From: Rhizomys pruinosus
Taxonomy: Eukaryota; Chordata; Mammalia; Rodentia; Spalacidae
Assembly (NCBI GenBank): GCA_009823505.1
Contig: VZQC01003035.1
Coordinates: 3,180,673-3,244,672, forward strand
DNA length: 64,000 bases
Direction of reading: 5' to 3'
In this document: positions 11,870 through 23,309 of the stretch, piece by piece
Numbering within the stretch: the stretch's first letter is position 1
How the letters are laid out: the number at the start of each line of letters is the position of its first letter
Notes under the pieces: model-generated
Seen by the model: only the letters and a program-made list of their open reading frames with translations
Databases searched by the model: none
What the model was told of the DNA's origin: nothing
Position numbers and translations under genes: made by a program

Positions 11870-12657
11870 ATAAGCTGGAAGATCTAGCAAAAATAATTTT
11901 TCCAAAATCAAGCAGTGAGGGAAACAACTGGAAGACATGGACAGAGAACTGTAGCATGCACGCTCCTTCTAAGATAAATAGTAGCTGCCTGTGGAAACTG
12001 GCCCATAATCCCAGAACACCAGCGGACTGCCGGAACGATCGCCTGCAGCCCAGTCTGAGTGGCTAACTGCCATCTCAGACTCTTGGCCTCCTGTGTCGCC
12101 ACCCCGTGTTAGCCGCACTAATTTCACTGCTTGTGGACTGACAACACCCCAAGTCAGGAAACCCCAACTGGCAGCCTCTGCAGCCTCTTTCCAGTCAAAC
12201 ACTGCCAGCAAACGACGATCTCCAGGCTGGTAGTCCTACAGAAAGACCTCTTTCCAACCAAACCTGCTAGAACTCAACACTCAAAACACAACTAGGAGTA
12301 ACAGACCAGGGACCTTGTCAGATGGCAATGAAGATCCATTTATTTTATACAACACATCCCTTTAAAGACAGAATGGTGTCATCTCTCAGGGACCATTCCC
12401 AGACCCTCTGTGACAAGCTGTAAACGTCATGAGCCTTATATCACAAGTTTGTCTCATAAGATGTATCACTCACTAGCTGTTCGCACCTAGGAGGCAGGGT
12501 CAGGTGCCAAGGGCAGGCAATTGAAGACAATGCAGCCACAGGTGGCCTGCCTCCACCTACAGAGACCCAGTGCATAGAAGGGCTGTGTCAACTCATTTGA
12601 GTGTGTGTGAGTGGAACCCCAGCAGCAAGAGGATAGTGCAATTTCCTGAATTTAATT
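11870..12657. other. Sequence 5' of the L1, possible LTR fragment
   Basis: Mostly unrecognised. The part at about 12300-12590, read in reverse, has an 'aataaatggatcttc' polyadenylation-type segment that could be the R region of an ERV LTR, but I see no convincing TG...CA termini or target duplication. No coding region is supported. Confidence 0.3.
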
Positions 12658-12879
12658 AAATGTATGTACCTGAGATCTCCCGAGAGCAGCTCAGGCAAGC
12701 ACAGGCGCCGGGGAAAGAGCCCACCCACAGTCGGAGTCGTCCTCGTCATCGCCCCCCCAACTGAGATTACAACCAACTGAGAAATCGAAGGCATCTGAAG
12801 GAGGCAAGAAAAGCAAGCCTTCAACACAGTGAAGAGGCATTTAGGACTTACATTGGAATACAGGCAAGGAGAAGCTCAT

Positions 12880-14013
12880 ATGCCAGGAGCACAAAAAAGA
12901 GACAACACAGGAAAGGGGCAGGATAATCCCACACAAAACTCTACCAATCCTATGGAAGATTCCTACAGTGGGATCCCCATGGGGATGGCCCAGGACACAG
13001 ATATCAGAAACACAATTGGGAACATATTTAAAGAACTACAACATTATAAAGAGCAAATCAAAGAACCAAGAAAAGAGAATGAAGAACTCAAGAAGGACCT
13101 AGAGAGAGAGAGAATGGCAAACTCTGTAAAGAAGTGGAAACACTGAAAAGATCCCATGCTGAAAAAGATAAGGAAACCAACCAGCAAAGCAAAGAGCTAC
13201 AGGAAGAGATTGAGAAGCTCCAAAAAGAAGTAGAAATACTAAAGAAATCAGAAGAGGAAATGAAAAAGGAAATCAAACACTCATCCAATCAAGAGGAAAG
13301 GAGTGGAAAAAAGCCTCAGAAGCAGAATGGAGGAAGCAGAACAAAGAATATCAGACCTGGAAGATAACACAGAACAACTAAAAACCTCAAGGAAAGATTA
13401 TGAAAAATTTAAAAATACACAAAAATGGAACAACCAGGAGCTGTGGGACACTATGAAAAGATCAAACCTCCGCATCATAGGAATAGAGGAAGGAGAAGAA
13501 TCCCAAGAGAAAGGTATTGATCAGATCTTCAACAGAATAATAGATGAAAACTTCCCCAAACTAAAAAAGGACAAACCAATACCAATACAAGAAGCACATA
13601 GAACTCCAAACAGACAAGATCAGAAAAGAAATTCTCCACGCCACATCATAGTTAAAATGCTAGACACCCAAAACAAAGACAAAATCCTTAAAGCCACAAG
13701 AGAAAAACAACAAGTGACCTATAAGGGGAAACCTATCAGAATTACAACTGACTTCTCAATGCAAACTATGAAAGCAAGAAGAACCTGGAGCAAAGCATTC
13801 CCAGTGTTAAAGGACAATAGATGCCAACCCAGGTTACTATACCCAGCAAAAATGTCAATTATAGTTGAAGGAGAGAGAAAAACCTTCCATGACATAAACA
13901 AGTTGAAAGAATACATGTCCGGAAAACCAACCCTTCAGAGAATACTTGAAGCAATTCAAAGAACAGAAGAAAGGAGCAACCAACCCCAGGCACCTAGAAG
14001 GAGAAATCAATAA
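12880..14013 (+). pseudogene. L1 ORF1 (RNA-binding chaperone), frameshifted
   Basis: ORF1p is the trimeric RNA-binding chaperone of the L1 ribonucleoprotein. The likely start is the ATG at 12880 ('MPGAQKRDNT...'), in frame with an open stretch to about 13143. At an AG-dinucleotide run (about 13098-13113) the reading frame shifts; the coiled-coil part continues in the next frame to about 13300. A second shift near 13285-13303 returns to the first frame, which stays open to the stop at 14013. The last part carries the conserved RNA-recognition and C-terminal regions (residues matching 'RSNLRIIGIEE', 'DENFPKLKK' and 'TPNRQDQKRN'). Net length is close to a normal rodent ORF1. Both breaks lie in the coiled coil, so this copy should not make a full ORF1p. 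Confidence 0.88.
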
Positions 14014-14054
14014 AAGCATAACTGCAGAAGTAGAAACCTAAATCAAAACCGCAG

Positions 14055-17000
14055 ATGGATAATAAGGCAAAAGGAAGCAACACAAACCTATCAGTCATAA
14101 CCTTAAATATTAATGGACTAAATTCCCCAATCAAAAGACATAGACTGGGAGACTGGATTAGGAAACAGAATCCATCGATATGCTGTCTACAAGAAACACA
14201 TCTTACCTTCAAGGACAGGCACCACCTTAAAGTGAAGGGATGGAAAAAAATATTCCAAGCAAATGGTACCAAAAAGAAAGCAGGTGTTGCTATTTTAATA
14301 TCGGATAAAATAGACTTCAAAGTAAAAGAAATCAGAAGAGACAAAGAAGGCCATTACATTTTCATCAAAGGAACAATCCACCAAGAAGATTTCACAATTA
14401 TGAATATATATGCCCCAAATTCTGGTGCACCAAACTTTATAAAGACAATTCTCCAGGACCACAAGTCACAGACTAACCCCAGCACACTCATAGTGGGAGA
14501 TTTCAATACCCCACTGAGTCCTTTGGATAGGTCAACAGGACAAAAAATAAACAGAGAGACATCTGAACTGAACGATATGATACACCAAATGGACCTCATA
14601 GACCTCTACCGAACATTCCATCCTAATACCAGAGAATACACTTTCTACTCAGCACCCCACGGAACATTCTCCAAAATCGACCACATCCTGGGACACAGAA
14701 GAAACCTCTACAAATACAAAAAGATTGAAATAATTTCATGCATCCTGTCAGACCACAGTGCAATGAAGCTCAACATCAACACCAGGACAAGCCCTCCTGC
14801 CTACAAGAACACATGGAGACTAAACAACACACTCTTGAATAATGAATGGGTCAAGGAAGAGATAAAGAAAGAAATAAAAACATTCCTGGAACTGAATGAC
14901 AATGACAATACAACACAACAAAACTTATGGGATACCTTAAAAGCAGTCCTAAGAGGGAAATTTATAGCCCTGGGTGCCTACATTAGAAAAACAGAAAGAG
15001 CACAAGTGAATGATCTAACACTACAGCTAAAAGCACTTGAGAGGCAACAACAGATGAACCCTAAACGCAACAGACAGGAAGAAATAACAAAAATCAGAGC
15101 AGAAATCAATGAAATAGAAACAAAGAAAACAATACAAAAAATCAATGAAGCCAAAAGTTGGTTCTTTGAAAGAATAAACAAGATAGACAGACCTCTAGCC
15201 CAGTTAACAAAAAGAAAGAAGGAACAACTCCAAATCAATACAATCTGTGATGAAAAGGGAAATATCACAACGGACAAGGAAAAGATCAAGAAAATTATAT
15301 GGGAATATTACAAGAACCTATATTCTACCAAGTTTGAAAATCTAGAAGAAATGGATGAATATCTGAAATCTTGGGAATCACCAAAGCTTGGCCAAGAGGA
15401 GACCAGCAGCTTAAACAGACCCATAACATATGAAGAAATAGAGGATGTAGTAAGAAGCCTCCCAACTAAAAAAAGCCCAGGCCCAGACGGTTTCACAGCA
15501 GAATTCTATAAAACATTTCAAAAAGACCTACAACCATTATTTCTGAAACTGTTTAGAAGTATACAATCAGAGGGAACTCTCCCAAATTCCTTCTATGAAG
15601 CCAACATCACTCTATTACCAAAACCAGGCAAAGATACAACTAAAAAGGAGAATTATAGACCCATCTCCCTCATGAACACAGATGCCAAAATTCTAAACAG
15701 AATACTGGCAAATCGCATACAGACCCACATCAAGAAGATCATCCATCATGACCAAGTTGGATTCATACCAGAGATGCAGGGATGGTTCAACATACGAAAA
15801 TCAATAAACATCATCAAACACATAAACGGAATCAAAGACAAAAACCACACCATCATCTCAATTGATGCTGAAAAAGCCTTTGACAAAATCCAGCATCCCT
15901 TCATGCTTAAAGTCCTAGAAGGAATTGGATTGGAGGGATCATTCCTCAATGTAATCAAAGCCATATACAGGAAACCCACAGCCAATATCATCCTAAATGG
16001 GGAAATGACAGAAACATTCCCTTTAAAGGTAGGAACTCGGCAAGGCTGCCCCCTATCACCACTCCTCTTCAATATAGTGCTTGAAACACTTGCTAGAGCA
16101 ATAAGGCAAGAAAAGGATATTAAAGGAGTACTAATTGGAAAAGAGGAAGTCAAACTATCCCTATTTGCTGATGATATGATTGTTTACTTAAGGGATGCAA
16201 AAAACTCCACCAGAAAACTCCTAGAAACGATTAACAGCTTCAGCAAAGTGGCAGGATACAAAATTAACCTTAGAAAATCAATGGCCTTTCTTTACACCAA
16301 GAACAAGCAACTGGAGAAAGAATTCAAAGAGACCTTCCCACTCACAATAGCCTCAAAAACAATAAGATACCTAGGAACAAACCTAACCAAAGACACCAAA
16401 GACCTCTACAACAAAAATTTTAAACCCTTAAAGAAAGAAATTGAAGAAGACCTCAGAAGATGGAAAAACCTCCCATGCTCATGGATTGGGAAAATTAACA
16501 TTGTAAAAATGTCCATTTTACCAAAACTCTTGTATAGATTTAATGCAATCCCAATCAAAATCCCCAAGAGTTTCTTCACAGGCTTGGAAACAAAAGTTCT
16601 TAAATTCATTTGGAAAAACAAAAGACCCCGAATAGCCAAATCAATCCTGAGTGAAAAGAGCTACACAGGAGGGATCTCTATACCAGATTTTAAACTATAC
16701 TACAGGGCTATAGTCATAAAAACAGCCTGGTACTGGCACAAAAACAGACCTGTTGACCAATGGAACAAAACCGAAGATCCAAATCTGAGCACATACAATT
16801 TCAGCCATCTCATATTTGACAAGGGGGCCAAGAAACCACAATGGAGAAAAGACAGCATCTTCAGCAAGTGGTGTTGGCAAAACTGGATCACCACTTGTAG
16901 AAGAATGAAATTAAACCCCTACCTCTCACCCTGTACAAAAGTCAACTCCAGATGGATTAAAGACCTCAACGTGAAACCCCAAACTCTGAAGGTGATAGAA

Positions 17001-17888
17001 GAAAAAGTTGGCAGCAGACTACAAGACATAGGCGTAGGAAAAGACTTCCTAAATCAGACAGCAGCTGCACAAGAATTAAGGTCGACAATTGACAAATGGG
17101 ACCTCATCAAACTCAAAAGCTTCTGTACATCAAAAGAAACAATCAAGGAAGTGAAGAGAAATCCCACAGAGTGGGAGGAAACCTTCACTGCAGATACATC
17201 TGACAAAGCATTGATTTCCAGAATATATAAACTACTCAAAAAACAAAGAAAAAAGAAAACAAACGACCCGCTCAATAGATGGAGCAAAGAACTGAACAGA
17301 GACTTCACAAGCGAGGAATTAGAGATGTCTGAGAAACACCTCAAGAACTGCTCAACATCACTAATCATTAAGGAAATGCAAATCAAAACCACTTTAAGAT
17401 ATCATCTTACTCCAGTAAGACTGGCTAGGATCAAGAAAACAAATGATACCAAGTGCTGGAGAGGTTGTGGGGAAAGGGGAACACTCATCCACTGCTGGTG
17501 GGAATGTAAACTCGTACAGCCACTATGGAAAGCAGTGTGGAGAACCCTTGGAAGACTTGGAATGAACTTGCCACCCGACCCAGCCATACCACTCCTGGGC
17601 ATGTACCCTCAAGACTTACGCCACCACAGAGATACATGCACGGCCATGTTTATTTCAGCTCTCTTCACAATAGCAAAGAGCTGGAACCAACCTAAATGCC
17701 CCTCAACTGACGAATGGATAGAGAAAATGTGGTACATCTACACAATGGAGTTCTATGCAGCAGTAAAGAAAGACGACATCATGAGCTTTGCAGGAAAATG
17801 GCTGGAGCTAGAGGACATCATGCTGAGTGAAGTAACACAGTCCCAGAAAAACAAACGACGAATGGTATCCCTCATCTGTGGATGCTAG
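14055..17888 (+). CDS. L1 ORF2 protein, endonuclease-reverse transcriptase
   Basis: An uninterrupted 1277-codon frame, the usual L1 ORF2p size. ORF2p nicks target DNA and reverse-transcribes L1 RNA there (target-primed reverse transcription), and also mobilises SINEs such as B1 and B2. An N-terminal APE-like endonuclease (about 1-240) shows N18, E47 in 'LQETHL' and the SDH motif with D233 and H234. The reverse transcriptase (about 480-780) carries the catalytic FADD at 704-707. A C-terminal cysteine/histidine motif CX3CX7HX4C uses C1134, C1138, H1146 and C1151. The ATG at 14055 is chosen because the endonuclease motif starts right after it; it lies 41 bp past the ORF1 stop, as in bicistronic L1 RNA. 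No stop or frameshift is seen, but activity is not shown, and the ORF1 upstream is broken. Confidence 0.95.
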   Translation: MDNKAKGSNTNLSVITLNINGLNSPIKRHRLGDWIRKQNPSICCLQETHLTFKDRHHLKVKGWKKIFQANGTKKKAGVAILISDKIDFKVKEIRRDKEGHYIFIKGTIHQEDFTIMNIYAPNSGAPNFIKTILQDHKSQTNPSTLIVGDFNTPLSPLDRSTGQKINRETSELNDMIHQMDLIDLYRTFHPNTREYTFYSAPHGTFSKIDHILGHRRNLYKYKKIEIISCILSDHSAMKLNINTRTSPPAYKNTWRLNNTLLNNEWVKEEIKKEIKTFLELNDNDNTTQQNLWDTLKAVLRGKFIALGAYIRKTERAQVNDLTLQLKALERQQQMNPKRNRQEEITKIRAEINEIETKKTIQKINEAKSWFFERINKIDRPLAQLTKRKKEQLQINTICDEKGNITTDKEKIKKIIWEYYKNLYSTKFENLEEMDEYLKSWESPKLGQEETSSLNRPITYEEIEDVVRSLPTKKSPGPDGFTAEFYKTFQKDLQPLFLKLFRSIQSEGTLPNSFYEANITLLPKPGKDTTKKENYRPISLMNTDAKILNRILANRIQTHIKKIIHHDQVGFIPEMQGWFNIRKSINIIKHINGIKDKNHTIISIDAEKAFDKIQHPFMLKVLEGIGLEGSFLNVIKAIYRKPTANIILNGEMTETFPLKVGTRQGCPLSPLLFNIVLETLARAIRQEKDIKGVLIGKEEVKLSLFADDMIVYLRDAKNSTRKLLETINSFSKVAGYKINLRKSMAFLYTKNKQLEKEFKETFPLTIASKTIRYLGTNLTKDTKDLYNKNFKPLKKEIEEDLRRWKNLPCSWIGKINIVKMSILPKLLYRFNAIPIKIPKSFFTGLETKVLKFIWKNKRPRIAKSILSEKSYTGGISIPDFKLYYRAIVIKTAWYWHKNRPVDQWNKTEDPNLSTYNFSHLIFDKGAKKPQWRKDSIFSKWCWQNWITTCRRMKLNPYLSPCTKVNSRWIKDLNVKPQTLKVIEEKVGSRLQDIGVGKDFLNQTAAAQELRSTIDKWDLIKLKSFCTSKETIKEVKRNPTEWEETFTADTSDKALISRIYKLLKKQRKKKTNDPLNRWSKELNRDFTSEELEMSEKHLKNCSTSLIIKEMQIKTTLRYHLTPVRLARIKKTNDTKCWRGCGERGTLIHCWWECKLVQPLWKAVWRTLGRLGMNLPPDPAIPLLGMYPQDLRHHRDTCTAMFISALFTIAKSWNQPKCPSTDEWIEKMWYIYTMEFYAAVKKDDIMSFAGKWLELEDIMLSEVTQSQKNKRRMVSLICGC

Positions 17889-18195
17889 TGTCAATTACCT
17901 AGTTGTAAGTATTTCTTGTGTATGGCCCCCTGAGCTTTTGTCCAAAGCAGTTGGGAGTGATGCATATTGGAAACAACACCACCATCAACAACAACAGAAA
18001 GGACTGAATCGAAGAACTGACTGAAACAGTGAACTTCTGCTCAAAACAGTCAACTTCCTCACGGAGAATATTGAGAAAGACTGAGAAAGAGATGAAAAGC
18101 ATATTTGGCAGAATGCATGAGCTCTGGTGGGGTGGGCAAATGCGGGGGAGGACACGGGTCTAGAATTTGTTAAAAAAAATAAATTTATGGAAAAA
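17889..18195 (+). other. L1 3' UTR and poly-A tail
   Basis: Sequence after the ORF2 stop, including a CAA/CCA-rich short run near 17970-18000 and G-rich stretches near 18128-18156, ending in an A-rich tail. The same 3' UTR occurs at 22993-23305 and, as its last part, at 58788-58915. Confidence 0.9.
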
Positions 18196-18395
18196 AAATG
18201 TATGTACCTTCAGGACCACGTTCAGTGAAACCCCAAGTGAGAAAACACAAAGAAAACTGCAAGTCTTATTATCAGAATGAAAAGACGTAAAACAATAATA
18301 AAAATAAATAAGAAAATATTGAGAACAAAGAAATAGGCATGCAGAAGAAATTCTTTGAAGGAAAAAGGACAAATCAGACTTTAAAATGCAACTCC

Positions 18396-18565
18396 TGGGA
18401 CTGGAAAGACAGCTCAGTGGTTAAGAGTGCTTGCTTTTCTTGCAGAGGACCTGGATTCAGTTCTAACACCCACATGGTGGCTAATAACTTCCCATAACTC
18501 CAACTCTAGGGGATTCAATGAAAACAAACATTCATATACATAAAATAAATACATCTTTTTTTTTC
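18396..18565 (+). mobile_element. B2 SINE, degraded
   Basis: Head 'gactggaaagacagctcag'; body shortened but recognisable; ends in 'cataaaataaatac'. Confidence 0.85.
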
Positions 18566-18613
18566 AAAGCTGTAACTTCTATACTCTGAAAGTCTTCAAC
18601 AAAAACCTGATTG

Positions 18614-18778
18614 AACCAGGCGTGGTGCATGCCTATAATTGCAGCACTTGGGAGGCAGAGGTAGACTATCACCCATGAATTCATGACCAGCTTGGTCTGC
18701 ATAGAGTTCTATAGAAGAGAAGCCAGGGTTACATAGTGAGAACCTGTCTCAAACAAACAGAAGAATAAGAAAACAAGC
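18614..18778 (+). mobile_element. B1 SINE, diverged
   Basis: Old B1 with several substitutions and the tail 'aacctgtctcaaacaaaca'. Confidence 0.88.
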
Positions 18779-18796
18779 AACCATAAAAAATGGAAA

Positions 18797-18885
18797 AGGG
18801 GCTAGGATGCAGCTCAGTGATAGAGAACTTACCTAGCATGCATGAGTGACCTTCAGCATTGCAAAGCAAACAAAAAAACTAGAAG
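18797..18885 (+). mobile_element. ID-type SINE
   Basis: Short element 'ggggctaggatgcagctcag...agcatgcatgag' resembling the rodent ID/BC1 tRNA-derived head, with an A-rich end. Confidence 0.65.
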
Positions 18886-19072
18886 AAGCACACACCAAAT
18901 GGGGTGTACATGTGTACTAACTATTCATCTAAGTGCACACATGCGAACATATACACACATGTATATATCTATTTGACAATAAAGTTCAATCTATCTGGAC
19001 CATAAGCAACTCTTGTAGCTCAGTTATAAGATGAGCGATTCAAATTTTAAATGAGAAAAGTATTTGGGCTGG

Positions 19073-19222
19073 GCGTTGTGGCACACACCTTTAATCCCAG
19101 CACTTGGAAGGCAGAGGCAGGCAGATCTTTGTGAGTTCAAGGACAGCCTGGTCTACAGAGTAAGTTCCAAGACAGCTGGGGCTACAAGGAGACCCTGTCT
19201 CAAAAAGACTAAAAAAAAAAAA
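19073..19222 (+). mobile_element. B1 SINE
   Basis: Full B1 body with poly-A tail (about 19207-19222). Confidence 0.93.
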
Positions 19223-19496
19223 GTATTTGGATAAATACTTCATAAAGTAAAATACACAGATTGCTAATAAAACAAGGAAATCTGCTTAATATTTTTAGAT
19301 TGATCATAAATGAATTAAAATTACAGTGAGGTATTATTACATGCCCAATCACATGGTTGTCATCAAGAGAACAAATGACAACAAATGTTGCAAGGGTGCG
19401 GAGAAGGAAGATCCTTATTCACTGCCGGTGGGAGTGTAAACTTGTGTGGTAAATATGGAAGTCGGTATGGGGGTCTCACAACTAAAAATAGAAGTA

Positions 19497-19665
19497 CAGC
19501 TGGGCATGGTGGTGCACGCCTTTAATCCTAGCACTCTGGAGGCAGAGGCAGGCGGATCTTTGTGAGTTCAAGGCCAGCCTGATCTACAGAGTGAGTTCCA
19601 GGACAGCTGGGGCTACAGGGAGACCCTGTCCCGAAAAAGCCAAAAAATTAAAAAAAAAAAAAAAA
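19497..19665 (+). mobile_element. B1 SINE
   Basis: B1 inserted in the older L1, with a poly-A tail at about 19648-19664. 'agaagtac' before and 'aaagtacc' after hint at a short duplication. Confidence 0.92.
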
Positions 19666-19728
19666 GTACCATGTTAACTAACCATACCACTCTTGAGTCT
19701 TCAGTATCCAAAATACACCAAGTCATCA

Positions 19729-20182
19729 TGTAATGATCAGAAAAACTCCACTTTGAACAGAGAAACTGTTTTTATCCTTAGCTCAAGCTTGCACAGCACC
19801 TCCAGACAGCCCAGACTCCCCCCCCCTTCCTTACTCGTGCCCACCTGCACGTTTGAACCTTGAAACATAGTCATAATTAACTGCTGGTTTTTGCTTCAGT
19901 AACTTGCTTATCCTGCTTAAAGGTACCCTGTCATTTTCTAAGTGGGCCAAAAGTGCAAGGCAGCCTTGTTCTGTTGGCCTCCCCTTTAAAAGGTAACCCC
20001 CCTTGACTTACTTGGGGCTGCAGTCATATTGGCAAGACTATATACTGAACCAAAAAACCATAATTGGGCACCAAAACCATTTGTTAGCAGCACTGCTTTT
20101 TGTTGTTTCTTTTTAATAAATTTTGATGATTTACATTTGACTTGGCTCTGAGGTCTTTCCTGGTATTTTAAACGCTGCAACA
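19729..20182 (+). mobile_element. Probable ERV1-type solo LTR
   Basis: A 454-bp segment with TG...CA termini (TGTAATGA... ...GCTGCAACA) interrupts the older L1. It is flanked by a 4-bp direct repeat, atca (19725-19728 and 20183-20186), the size typical of gammaretrovirus-like elements. A TATA-like 'cctttaaaagg' lies near 19982 and an 'aataaa' near 20115. The direction is assigned from those two signals. No internal viral genes are present. Confidence 0.65.
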
Positions 20183-20235
20183 ATCATACAAACAAGATAT
20201 TTGTTTTAAAAAAATATTTTATTTATAAAAAAAGG

Positions 20236-20460
20236 GGGGGCTGGAGAGATGGCTCAGTGGTTAAGAGCACCGACTGCTCTTGCAGAGGACCCAGGTTCGA
20301 TTCCCAGCACCCACATTGTGGCTAAAAACCATCTTTAACTCCAGTTCCAGTGGAAACCGATGCCCTCTTCTGACCTCCGAGGCATTGCATGACACAGGTG
20401 CACCAACCTACATGCAGACAGTACATTTATACACATAAAAAATTTTAAATTTTTTTTAAA
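20236..20460 (+). mobile_element. B2 SINE
   Basis: Complete B2 after a G-run, with an A/T-rich tail. Confidence 0.92.
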
Positions 20461-20499
20461 AAACTTGAATAGAAACACTTAAAAAAAAAGAATTAATGG

Positions 20500-20750
20500 G
20501 GGCTGGAGAGATGGCCTAGCGGTTAAGAGCACCGACTGCTCTTGCAGAGGACCGGGGTTCGATCCCCAGCACCCACATAGCGGCTGAGAGCCGTCTGAAA
20601 CTCCAATTCCAGGAGAACTCCAGCTCCAGGGGAATCCGAGACCCTCTTCTGACCTCCGCGGCGTTGCACGACACGGGTGCACAGACTTGCATGCAGGCAG
20701 TACATTCACACACATACAGAAATAAATAAAAATCAATTAAAAAAAAAAAG
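20500..20750 (+). mobile_element. B2 SINE
   Basis: B2 of the longer type, with the repeated 'aactccagctccagg' segment. Little diverged. Confidence 0.93.
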
Positions 20751-20771
20751 AATTAAAAAAAAAAAAAAAGA

Positions 20772-20925
20772 GCCGGGCATGGTGGCACACGCCTTTAATC
20801 CTACCATTTGGGAGGCAGAGGCAGGTGGATCTTTGTGAGTTCAAGACCAACCTGGTCTACATAGCAAGTTCCAGGATAGCCAGAGTTACAGGGAGACCCT
20901 GTCTCAAAAAAGACCAAAAGAAATT
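20772..20925 (+). mobile_element. B1 SINE
   Basis: B1 from 'gccgggcatggtggcacacgc' to 'accctgtctcaaaaaagacc'. Confidence 0.92.
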
Positions 20926-20929
20926 TTAT

Positions 20930-21142
20930 TTGTTATTTTTATTTTATTTTATGTGTATGAGTATATCGCCTGCATGATGTATATGTACCTATATGATACA
21001 ATGCCTATGGAAGTCAGAGAGGGCGTCAGATCCCCTGAAAGTGAACAATTGTTAGCCACCATATGGGTGCTGGAAACCAAACCCAGGTCTTCTACAAAAG
21101 CACCCAGTGCTCTTAACCACTGAGCCATCTCTCTAGCCCCCT
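20930..21142 (-). mobile_element. B2 SINE, diverged
   Basis: Reverse B2 ending 'gagccatctctctagccccc'. An 'aacaagatatt' copy lies on each side of the 20.2-21.15 kb SINE block (about 20190 and 21153). Confidence 0.87.
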
Positions 21143-21298
21143 CTGCCCCCCAACAAGATATTCGTATATACAGGTTTAGCCAGGAGATGGAACCAGCCTA
21201 GCTGTCCATCGACAAATGGATGAGCAGTGATCACATGGTACATGTGCACCATGGAATTTTATGCAGCCATAAAGAAATAAATTCAAAATGTACTCTGC

Positions 21299-21452
21299 TT
21301 TTTTTTTTTTTCTTTTTTTTTTTTGACACAGTGTCTCCCTATAGCCCCAGGTGGCCTGGAACTCACTCTATAGATCAGACTGGCCTTGAACTCACAGAGA
21401 TCTGCCTCCCTCTGCCTCTGGAGAGCTAGGATTAAAGGTGTGACCTGGCTTA
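21299..21452 (-). mobile_element. B1 SINE
   Basis: Reverse B1 beginning with a T-run and ending 'aaaggtgtgacctggct'. Confidence 0.9.
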
Positions 21453-21551
21453 AAGATGGTTCTTAGCCACCATGGTGGTACTGGGGAACAAACCTGGGTC
21501 CTGTGCAAGAGCAGTCGATGCTTTTAACCACTGAGCCATCTCTCCAGCCCC
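21453..21551 (-). mobile_element. B2 SINE, partial
   Basis: Only the promoter-proximal half of a reverse B2 remains, directly abutting the B1. Confidence 0.85.
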
Positions 21552-21699
21552 TAGAAATAAAGTAACATGAAATAATGACATTTGAAGAAAAAAGAGTACA
21601 ACTGAAAGTCATTGTGTTAAGCAAAATAAGCCAGATTCAGAAAGATGCACACTACATGCTTTATCTCATATACAGAGCCTAGATTTAAAATTATATATG

Positions 21700-21825
21700 C
21701 ACATATGTTTATGTGTATGTCTGTGTTCATGTCTGTATGCACGTGTGTATCTGTATCTGTGTGTGCATGTGTGCATGTGTGTGTGTGTCTGCATGTGTGT
21801 CTGTGTCTGTATGCTTGTCTGTGTG
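21700..21825. repeat. TG-rich imperfect microsatellite
   Basis: Run of 'tgtgtctgtatg/catgtgtgtg' variants. Both strands give chance open frames. Confidence 0.85.
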
Positions 21826-22394
21826 ATGTAGCTAGAAAGGAGAGCTTAAGAGGGAAGGAAGAGGGGTTTAGGGAGGTACAAAATACAGAGGGTAAAGGAT
21901 TATACATAATACAGCAGAAGTGGGGATTAACTAGGGGGAAAAGGGGCAGCAGCTGGAGAGTAAGCAGGGATACATGGAAGGGCAGTGGGGGAGGGGATGA
22001 ATGAATACCCAGGTGATGGTGCATACATATGAAGACACCATGACGGAACGTGATTTTGTATGCCTAACCTAAAAATTAATAACAAAAATGACCATGTGAG
22101 TAAAATTTAAATGGCCGACAATATGGAGGACGTTTCTGATGCTGTGAATTGCTTTCAGTGCCAGGGGTCTAAGCCCAAGGCCCTAGTGTGCCAGGGAAGT
22201 CCACTGAGCTGTACCCAGCCCTGTGGTGTTTGTGAGGATGGAGGGCTGTGCTTTTGTCCTCCAAAGCCAAGCATGTTTGGTGGCTTAGTTTCTACCTTGG
22301 TGCTGTCAAGAGGTGTTGGAAGCTTTCAGATCTGGGCTTGCAGGAGGGCTTTGGGCCCTTGGAGGACATAGCTGGACTGGAATCTTTTTCTGTT

Positions 22395-22556
22395 CCTTTT
22401 TCTCTGCGTCTCAATTGCCAGGTGAGTGGTTTTGCCCTGACAGACTGTACCTCCACAGTTCCAAAGCCACAGAGCTGACTGGTCACAGGGTGAACCCTCC
22501 AAAACTGTGAGCCAAGAGGACTCTTTCCCCTTTACGAGTAGATTATCTGAGGTACT
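22395..22556 (+). mobile_element. MaLR-type LTR 3' fragment
   Basis: 'ccaaaactgtgagccaagag...tagattatctgaggtact' resembles the 3' part of an ERVL-MaLR LTR. The upstream part (22110-22395) is not recognised. Confidence 0.5.
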
Positions 22557-22670
22557 GAGGCTGGAGAGATGAGGCTAGGAGCACTGACTGCTCTTGCAGA
22601 TGAGCTGGATTGGGTTCCTAGCACCTACATGGTCGCTAACAACCATCCATAACTCCAGTTTCAGCTTTTA
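22557..22670 (+). mobile_element. B2 SINE fragment
   Basis: Head half of a B2, broken after 'ccataactccagttt'. Confidence 0.82.
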
Positions 22671-22692
22671 AAATACTAGGAAAGACCTCCTG

Positions 22693-22907
22693 GGGCTGGA
22701 GAGATGGTCTAGCGATTAAGAGCGCTGACTGCTCTTGCAGAGGACCTGGATTCGATCCCCAGCACCCACATGATGGCTGAGAACTGTCTTTAACTCCAGT
22801 TCCAGGGGAATCTGACATCCTCTTCTGACCTCCAAGGCTTTGCATGACACCAGTGCACAGACCTACATGCAGACAGTACATCATACACATTAAAAAAAAA
22901 AAAAGAC
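22693..22907 (+). mobile_element. B2 SINE
   Basis: Complete B2 with a poly-A tail. 'aaagacctcct' flanks it on both sides (about 22682 and 22903). Confidence 0.93.
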
Positions 22908-22992
22908 CTCCTTAGGCAGCACACAACTCGAATGCATGAAAGTAATAGCCTCATACACATAAAATAAAAATTTTTTTAAAAGACCAAAACCT

Positions 22993-23305
22993 AGTGCCAA
23001 TTACCTAGTTGTTAAGTATTTCTTGTGTATGGCCCCCTGAGCTTTTGTCCAAAGCAGTTGGGCATAATGCATATTGGAAACAACAACAACAACAACAACA
23101 ACAGAAAGGACTGCAACAAAGAACTAACTGAAACAGTGAACTTCTGCTCAAAACAGTCAACTTCCTCATGGAGAATATTGAGAAAGACTGAGAAAGAGAT
23201 GAAAAGCATGTCTGGCAGAATGCATGAGCTCTGGCGGGGTGGGGGAATGGGCAGGAACACGGGTCTAGATTTATTAAAAAAATAAAAATAAATTTATGTG
23301 AAAAA
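22993..23305 (+). mobile_element. L1 3'-UTR-only insertion
   Basis: About 310 bp matching the 3' UTR of the L1 at 17889-18195 with few differences, including an expanded (AAC)n at 23079-23103 and an A-rich tail. It is a strongly 5'-truncated L1. Confidence 0.9.
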
Positions 23306-23309
23306 AAAG

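Larger units (their letters stand above)
12672..18195 (+). mobile_element. Nearly complete L1 LINE retrotransposon
   Basis: A plus-strand L1 of 5.5 kb bounded by a 14-bp duplication, AAATGTATGTACCT, at 12658-12671 and 18196-18209. In order: a shortened 5' UTR (12672-12879), a frameshifted ORF1 (12880-14013), a 41-bp spacer, an uninterrupted ORF2 (14055-17888), a 3' UTR (17889-18165) and an A-rich tail. The 5' UTR is about 0.46 kb shorter than in the minus-strand copy at 4044-10438, and the tandem GC-rich promoter blocks are absent, so it is 5'-truncated within the UTR. The intact ORF2 and clean duplication suggest a fairly recent insertion. Confidence 0.93.
19310..21700 (+). mobile_element. 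Older L1 fragment, split by nested insertions
   Basis: Pieces of L1 ORF2 C-terminus/3' end appear in order at about 19310-19496, 19666-19728, 20183-20200, 21150-21295 and 21552-21700 (for example 'caaatgttgcaagggtgcgg', 'gaattttatgcagccataaa', 'gttaagcaaaataagccag'). A B1, an ERV-type solo LTR, a SINE block and further SINEs lie between them. It is much more diverged than the L1 at 12672. Confidence 0.8.
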
